Part shown: positions 40,713 to 45,241 of the stretch, piece by piece | Position numbering within the stretch: position 1 is the first letter of the stretch | Layout: each line of letters begins with the position of its first letter | Assembly: GCA_944321295.1 (NCBI GenBank) | Contig: CALUKU010000027.1 | Location: forward strand, 1-45,241 | Origin: an uncultured Prevotella sp. | GTDB lineage: Bacteria; Bacteroidota; Bacteroidia; Bacteroidales; Bacteroidaceae | Direction of reading: 5' to 3' | DNA length: 45,241 bases | Program-made: the position numbers and the translations under genes | Notes under the pieces: model-generated | Databases searched by the model: none | The model's input: only the letters and a program-made list of their open reading frames with translations | Told to the model about the DNA's origin: nothing

Positions 40713-42020
40713 ATGAAACAAACAAACAACCAAAGTGGACGCGTCGTCGCAATCGTGGCGATGATGTTCCTCTACGCAATGATTTCGTTCGTCACCAACC
40801 TTGCCGCCCCGATTGGTGTGATATGGAAGAACCAGCCGGAACTGATGGGCAGCAACACGTTGGGCATGATGGGTAACATGATGAACTTCCTTGCCTACCT
40901 GTTCATGGGTATCCCCGCGGGCAAACTGCTCGTCAAGATAGGCTATAAGAAGACCGCCCTTGTGGCCATAGCCATTGGCTTCGTCGGCGTGTTCGTGCAG
41001 TATCTGTCAGGTTTCCCGACGGGTCTTACGGGCTTCTGGGTCTACCTGCTCGGAGCGTTCGTCAGCGGCTTCTCGGTCTGCATGCTCAACACTGTCGTCA
41101 ACCCCATGCTCAACCTGCTGGGCGGCGGTGGCAACCGCGGTAACCAGCTCAACCTCATCGGAGGTACGCTCAACTCGCTCGCCGGCACGCTTACGCCTAT
41201 GCTCGTGGGCGCCCTCGTTGGTACGGTGACTAAGGAAACGGCCATCAGCGACATCAACCTCGTGCTTTACATAGCCATGGCGGTGTTCGCGTGCGCGTTC
41301 ATCGTGCTTTCGTTCATCCCCATTGCCGACCCCGAGATGGGCAAGACCACACAGGACACCGTCTTCGAGCACAGTCCTTGGGCTTTCCGCCACTGCGTTC
41401 TGGGCGTTGTCGGAATATTCGTTTACGTGGGAATAGAGGTAGGTGTGCCCGGCACGCTCAACTTCTACATCTCTGACACGTCGGCCAAGGGCGCCGGAGT
41501 GCTGGGCGACGCTGCCGCCATCGGCGGTTTCGTGGCCGGAACTTACTGGTTGCTCATGCTCGTTGGACGTTTCGTGGCAGGCTTCATCGCCGACAAGGTG
41601 TCGAGCCGCGCCATGATGATGACCGTCACGACGATAGCCATCGTTATGATTCTCGTGGCCATGTTTACGTCAAAGGATGTCACTACGTCAATGCCGGTGT
41701 TCACGGGCACGTCGTTCGCAATGGTTACGGTGCCCGTCAGCGCCTTGCTGCTCGTGCTCTGCGGACTTTGCACGTCGGTCATGTGGGCCAGCATTTTCAA
41801 CCTCGCCACCGAAGGCCTCGGTAAGTACACGGCGGCCGCTTCGGGCATATTCATGATGATGGTGGTAGGCGGCGGAGTGCTTCCGCTCATCCAGAACTAC
41901 ATCGCCGACAAGGCCGGCTACATGATTTCTTACGTCGTTCCGCTCATAGCCTTGGCATACCTGCTGTTCTATGCCGTCTTGGGCTGCAAGAATGTCAACA
42001 AAGACATACCCGTAGACTGA
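40713..42020 (+). CDS. Major facilitator superfamily transporter
   Basis: A 435-residue permease with about twelve membrane segments. N-terminal helix YAMISFVTNLAAPIGVIW, loop 2-3 region MGIPAGKLLVKIGYKKTALV (an MFS motif A-like G-x-L-x-x-x-x-G-x-K), and a matching half-repeat MLVGRFVAGFIADKVSSRAM (second motif A) in the C-terminal half. It resembles FucP/GluP-type sugar symporters in its length and NLLGGGGNRGNQLNLIGG-like loop, but the substrate is not determined. It is 26 bases after the zinc-ribbon gene and ends at a terminator. Confidence 0.87.
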   Translation: MKQTNNQSGRVVAIVAMMFLYAMISFVTNLAAPIGVIWKNQPELMGSNTLGMMGNMMNFLAYLFMGIPAGKLLVKIGYKKTALVAIAIGFVGVFVQYLSGFPTGLTGFWVYLLGAFVSGFSVCMLNTVVNPMLNLLGGGGNRGNQLNLIGGTLNSLAGTLTPMLVGALVGTVTKETAISDINLVLYIAMAVFACAFIVLSFIPIADPEMGKTTQDTVFEHSPWAFRHCVLGVVGIFVYVGIEVGVPGTLNFYISDTSAKGAGVLGDAAAIGGFVAGTYWLLMLVGRFVAGFIADKVSSRAMMMTVTTIAIVMILVAMFTSKDVTTSMPVFTGTSFAMVTVPVSALLLVLCGLCTSVMWASIFNLATEGLGKYTAAASGIFMMMVVGGGVLPLIQNYIADKAGYMISYVVPLIALAYLLFYAVLGCKNVNKDIPVD

Positions 42021-42064
42021 TTTTGGTTGATGTGCGTGACGCACGGCGTCAGTGCTTTAAATAT

Positions 42065-42117
42065 AAATCCCTTGTGCCGTTTCTTTATAAGAGAGCGGTG
42101 CAGGGGATTTTTGTTTT
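42065..42117 (+). terminator. Terminator after the MFS gene
   Basis: AAATCCCTTGTGCCG (42065) pairs with CGGTGCAGGGGATTT (42096-42110), with G-U wobbles, loop of about 16 nt, then TTGTTTTTG. Confidence 0.75.
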
Positions 42118-42178
42118 TGTGCGGTGTTTTTCATGAAGAAAAACACATTAAAAGTTTTGCCGTTACGCATTAAAGCAT

Positions 42179-42186
42179 TATCTTTG
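42179..42186 (+). promoter_or_regulatory. -7 box of the thiamine operon
   Basis: TATCTTTG, exact consensus, immediately upstream of the TPP aptamer. Confidence 0.7.
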
Positions 42187-42191
42187 TGGGC

Positions 42192-42284
42192 GTACTCAAA
42201 AGGTGGTGCCGCAGGCGGCGTATGCCGTCATGGGCTGAGAAGATACACATTGTACCGGTACGGGTAATGCCGAGGCCGGGAGTT
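42192..42284 (+). promoter_or_regulatory. TPP (thiamine pyrophosphate) riboswitch
   Basis: THI-box elements in order: GGTGGTGCC (5' part), GGGCTGAGA (pyrimidine-sensing core, 42232-42240) and ACGGGTAATGCC with GGCCGGGAG (pyrophosphate-binding part). P1 can form between GTACTC (42192) and GGGAGT (42278). It controls the thiDE-thiC operon in response to TPP. Downstream, CGCA/TGCG with TTTT (42308-42323) is only a weak terminator, so control could be at translation start. The 353-base gap 42021-42373 is fully explained by this leader and the MFS terminator. Confidence 0.9.
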
Positions 42285-42373
42285 TTGGTGACATTCTTTC
42301 TTTCCTGCGCATTTATGCGTTTTCAGTGCGTTCCGCCTTTTTTATGTACACATTAATATATTTAGGCAGGACG

Positions 42374-43984
42374 ATGAATAGATACGTAACGGCATTGACT
42401 ATAGCAGGCTCCGACCCGTCGGGCGGGGCGGGGATGCAGGCTGACCTTAAGACGTTTTCGGCCCTTGGCGTATATGGCGCTACGGTCATAACGGCCGTCA
42501 CCGTGCAGAACACGGTAGGGGTGAAGTATGTGCACAAGCTGCCCCCGCAGGTGGTTTACGACCAGATTACGGCCGTGATGGAAGACCTTTGCGTTGACGC
42601 AGTGAAGATAGGCATGGTGAACGACGCCGACACGCTCGACGCCATAGTGCGCGCGTTGTCAGTACATAAGCCTAAATTCCTGGTTGTCGACCCTGTTATG
42701 GTGTCTACGAGCGGATGCGCCCTGATGCAGTCCGACGCCTTGGCTATAATGAAGGAACGGCTGCTGCCTATGGCCGACTTGGTTACGCCCAACCTGCCGG
42801 AGGCTTGGATTTTGGCCGGTACGGATACGTCGGTGGACGATGCGGCGCAAGCCATATTGCAGCTTGGCGTTAAGGCGTTGCTGATAAAGGGCGGTCATGC
42901 GGAAGGAAAGGTAAAGACCGATTACTTATATATATATAAAGGTGAAGGCGTTAAGCGTGTGGAATTCACGGCAGAAACGGTTGACACGGTGAACACACAC
43001 GGCACGGGGTGCACCCTGTCGTCGGCCATCGCAGCCTTGTTGGCTTGTGGCAACGGACTTGAAGACGCCGTGCGACAGGCCAAGGAGTATCTTACGGAGG
43101 CGTTAAAGGCCGGTGCCGACGTGCATGTCGGGGGCGGTCATGGGCCTGTTTGCCATTTTGTAAAGCATACGAGTAAACAAGCAGACAAGCAGACAAGTCT
43201 TTTAAAGATTGTATCAGACGGCGCGTCAAATCATCTTGTCTGCTTGTCTGCTCGTCACTTGTCTGCTGTCCGTCTGCAATTCATCACGCATTTTACCGAT
43301 AAATATTCATATTACGACTCGGCAATGATTGCCCTTGAGGGCGGTTGCCGATGGATACAGTTGCGCATGAAAGACGCTGACGAGGCGGAGATTGAGCGCG
43401 TAGCACGGCTTATCTTGCCTGAATGTAGGCGCCGTGGGGCGGTGTTCGTGATTGACGACCACGTGGAGTTGGCTCTTCGTGTAGGAGCCGACGGTGTGCA
43501 TCTCGGCAAGAACGACATGCCCGTGAGCGAGGCGCGCCGCCTTGCCCGTGAGTTTGTCGGCAAACAAGTAACGAGCAGACAGGCAGACGAGCGGCAAGAC
43601 CAATCATCTTGTTTGCTTGTTTCTGACCGCTTGTCTGCTGAAAACTTCATCATCGGCGGCACGGCAAATACGTTTGAAGACATTGAGAGGCTTGCCGCAC
43701 AGGGTGCCGACTACATCGGTTGCGGCCCGTTCCGCTTCACTACGACGAAGAAAAATCTTGCTCCCATGCTCGGCATTGACGGCTATAAGAACATTCTTTC
43801 GCAGATGAGGAAGCATGGTATAACGTTGCCCCTTGTCGCCATCGGCGGCATAACGTGCGGCGACATACCGCAGCTTATGGCTGCAGGAGTTACCGGTATA
43901 GCCCTTAGCGGCAGCATACTCCGTGCAGAGAAACCCGTCGAGGAAATGAATAAAGTAGTAAATGAATTAAGGATTAAGGGTTAA
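42374..43984 (+). CDS. thiDE: ThiD-ThiE fusion: HMP(-P) kinase / thiamine-phosphate synthase
   Basis: A 536-residue two-enzyme protein. Residues 1-265 are ThiD ([66 protein letters not shown]), which phosphorylates HMP and HMP-P. From about 302 the ThiE domain begins ([90 protein letters not shown]), which joins HMP-PP and HET-P to thiamine phosphate. Residues 266-301 and 397-422 are encoded by two heptamer repeats read in frame. The final NELRIKG codons lie in a third repeat. Start at 42374 ([14 protein letters not shown]). Confidence 0.93.
   Translation: MNRYVTALTIAGSDPSGGAGMQADLKTFSALGVYGATVITAVTVQNTVGVKYVHKLPPQVVYDQITAVMEDLCVDAVKIGMVNDADTLDAIVRALSVHKPKFLVVDPVMVSTSGCALMQSDALAIMKERLLPMADLVTPNLPEAWILAGTDTSVDDAAQAILQLGVKALLIKGGHAEGKVKTDYLYIYKGEGVKRVEFTAETVDTVNTHGTGCTLSSAIAALLACGNGLEDAVRQAKEYLTEALKAGADVHVGGGHGPVCHFVKHTSKQADKQTSLLKIVSDGASNHLVCLSARHLSAVRLQFITHFTDKYSYYDSAMIALEGGCRWIQLRMKDADEAEIERVARLILPECRRRGAVFVIDDHVELALRVGADGVHLGKNDMPVSEARRLAREFVGKQVTSRQADERQDQSSCLLVSDRLSAENFIIGGTANTFEDIERLAAQGADYIGCGPFRFTTTKKNLAPMLGIDGYKNILSQMRKHGITLPLVAIGGITCGDIPQLMAAGVTGIALSGSILRAEKPVEEMNKVVNELRIKG
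43170..43277. repeat. In-frame heptamer repeat forming the ThiD-ThiE linker
   Basis: Left arm CGAGTAAACAAGCAGACAAG then CAGACAAGTC; right arm (43233-43277) CTTGTCTGCTTGTCTGCTCG then TCACTTGTCTGCTG. A spacer of about 30 bases. It is read without stop as [18 protein letters not shown] and [15 protein letters not shown], the linker between the two enzyme domains. Confidence 0.9.
43562..43640. repeat. In-frame heptamer repeat inside the ThiE domain
   Basis: Left arm AAACAAGTAACGAGCAGACA then GGCAGACGAGCGG; right arm CTTGTTTGCTTGTTTCTGAC then CGCTTGTCTGCTG. Length 78-79 bases, a multiple of three, translated as [16 protein letters not shown] and [10 protein letters not shown], inserted between LAREFVG and [11 protein letters not shown]. 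Confidence 0.88.
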
Positions 43985-44044
43985 GAATTAAGAAAGACAC
44001 TCTTGCATGTTTTCTTAATTATTAACTTTTAAGCCTTAACTTAA
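43962..44044. repeat. Heptamer-arm inverted repeat, TTAAGAATTAAG type, spanning the thiDE stop
   Basis: Left arm GAATTAAGGATTAAGGGTTA then AGAATTAAGAAAG; right arm TTTTCTTAATTATTAAC then TTTTAAGCCTTAACTTA. The thiDE stop (43982-43984) lies in the left arm and thiC starts 11 bases after the right arm. Confidence 0.85.
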
Positions 44045-44051
44045 AACATAA

Positions 44052-45241
<1,190 letters not shown>

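Overview
The window looks like a chromosomal segment from a member of the Bacteroidales, most likely Prevotella or a close relative. The reasons are: promoters with the Bacteroidetes -7 box (TAnnTTTG) in front of many genes, almost no Shine-Dalgarno sites, PorQ next to cytidylate kinase, DUF5689 and DUF4837 proteins, SusC-like/TonB machinery, and a set of housekeeping genes in Bacteroidales order. Most of the window is GC-rich; about 28.7-32.8 kb is clearly AT-rich with different codon use and looks acquired. The genus call is inference.

Layout. 0-4.5 kb: MATE exporter, cytidylate-kinase-like protein, metallophosphoesterase, a small sigma-region-4-like protein and purT. 4.8-7.3 kb: a three-gene amino-sugar unit (FdtA-like ketoisomerase, FemAB/GNAT-like acyltransferase, FdtB-like aminotransferase). 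7.5-10.2 kb (minus): lutABC lactate oxidation. 10.4-12.2 kb (minus): cmk and porQ; 12.3-15.7 kb: tonB, polyprenyl synthase, an unknown protein, tatD. 16-20.9 kb: outer-membrane receptor plus two surface lipoproteins, closed by a strong terminator. 21-28.5 kb: rlmN, DUF4837, pdxA, a flippase-like membrane protein, a sigma-54 activator, lptE, a TPR protein and secG, then tRNA-His. 28.8-32.8 kb: AT-rich island with a structured RNA, a lipoprotein and a membrane-anchored HelD-like helicase with a nuclease-like insert. 33.4-36.7 kb (minus): membrane protein, ZIP transporter and the agmatine-to-putrescine pair aguB/aguA. 36.9-38.1 kb: a 34-codon gene with its own promoter and terminator, then a secreted nuclease. 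38.2-38.7 kb: a MITE-like element. 38.8-42 kb: Nif3-like protein, zinc-ribbon protein, MFS transporter. 42.2 kb to the end: TPP riboswitch, a thiD-thiE fusion and the start of thiC.

The most unusual feature is the repeat content. Gaps carry inverted repeats whose arms are made of short tandem 7-8-mers, in three unrelated sequence versions (CAAGCAGACAAGTGA, TTAAGAATTAAGG and AAAAGGTAAAA types). Two copies of the first type lie in frame inside the thiD-thiE gene: one forms the linker that joins the two enzymes and the other interrupts the ThiE domain. Other copies supply the C-terminal codons of neighbouring genes. A second repeat class (AAAAGGCNGCCTTTT palindromes in clusters) fills other gaps, and one cluster has been hit by a MITE-like element flanked by a 7-bp direct repeat. 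A candidate CRP/FNR-type double operator lies upstream of the 34-codon gene.
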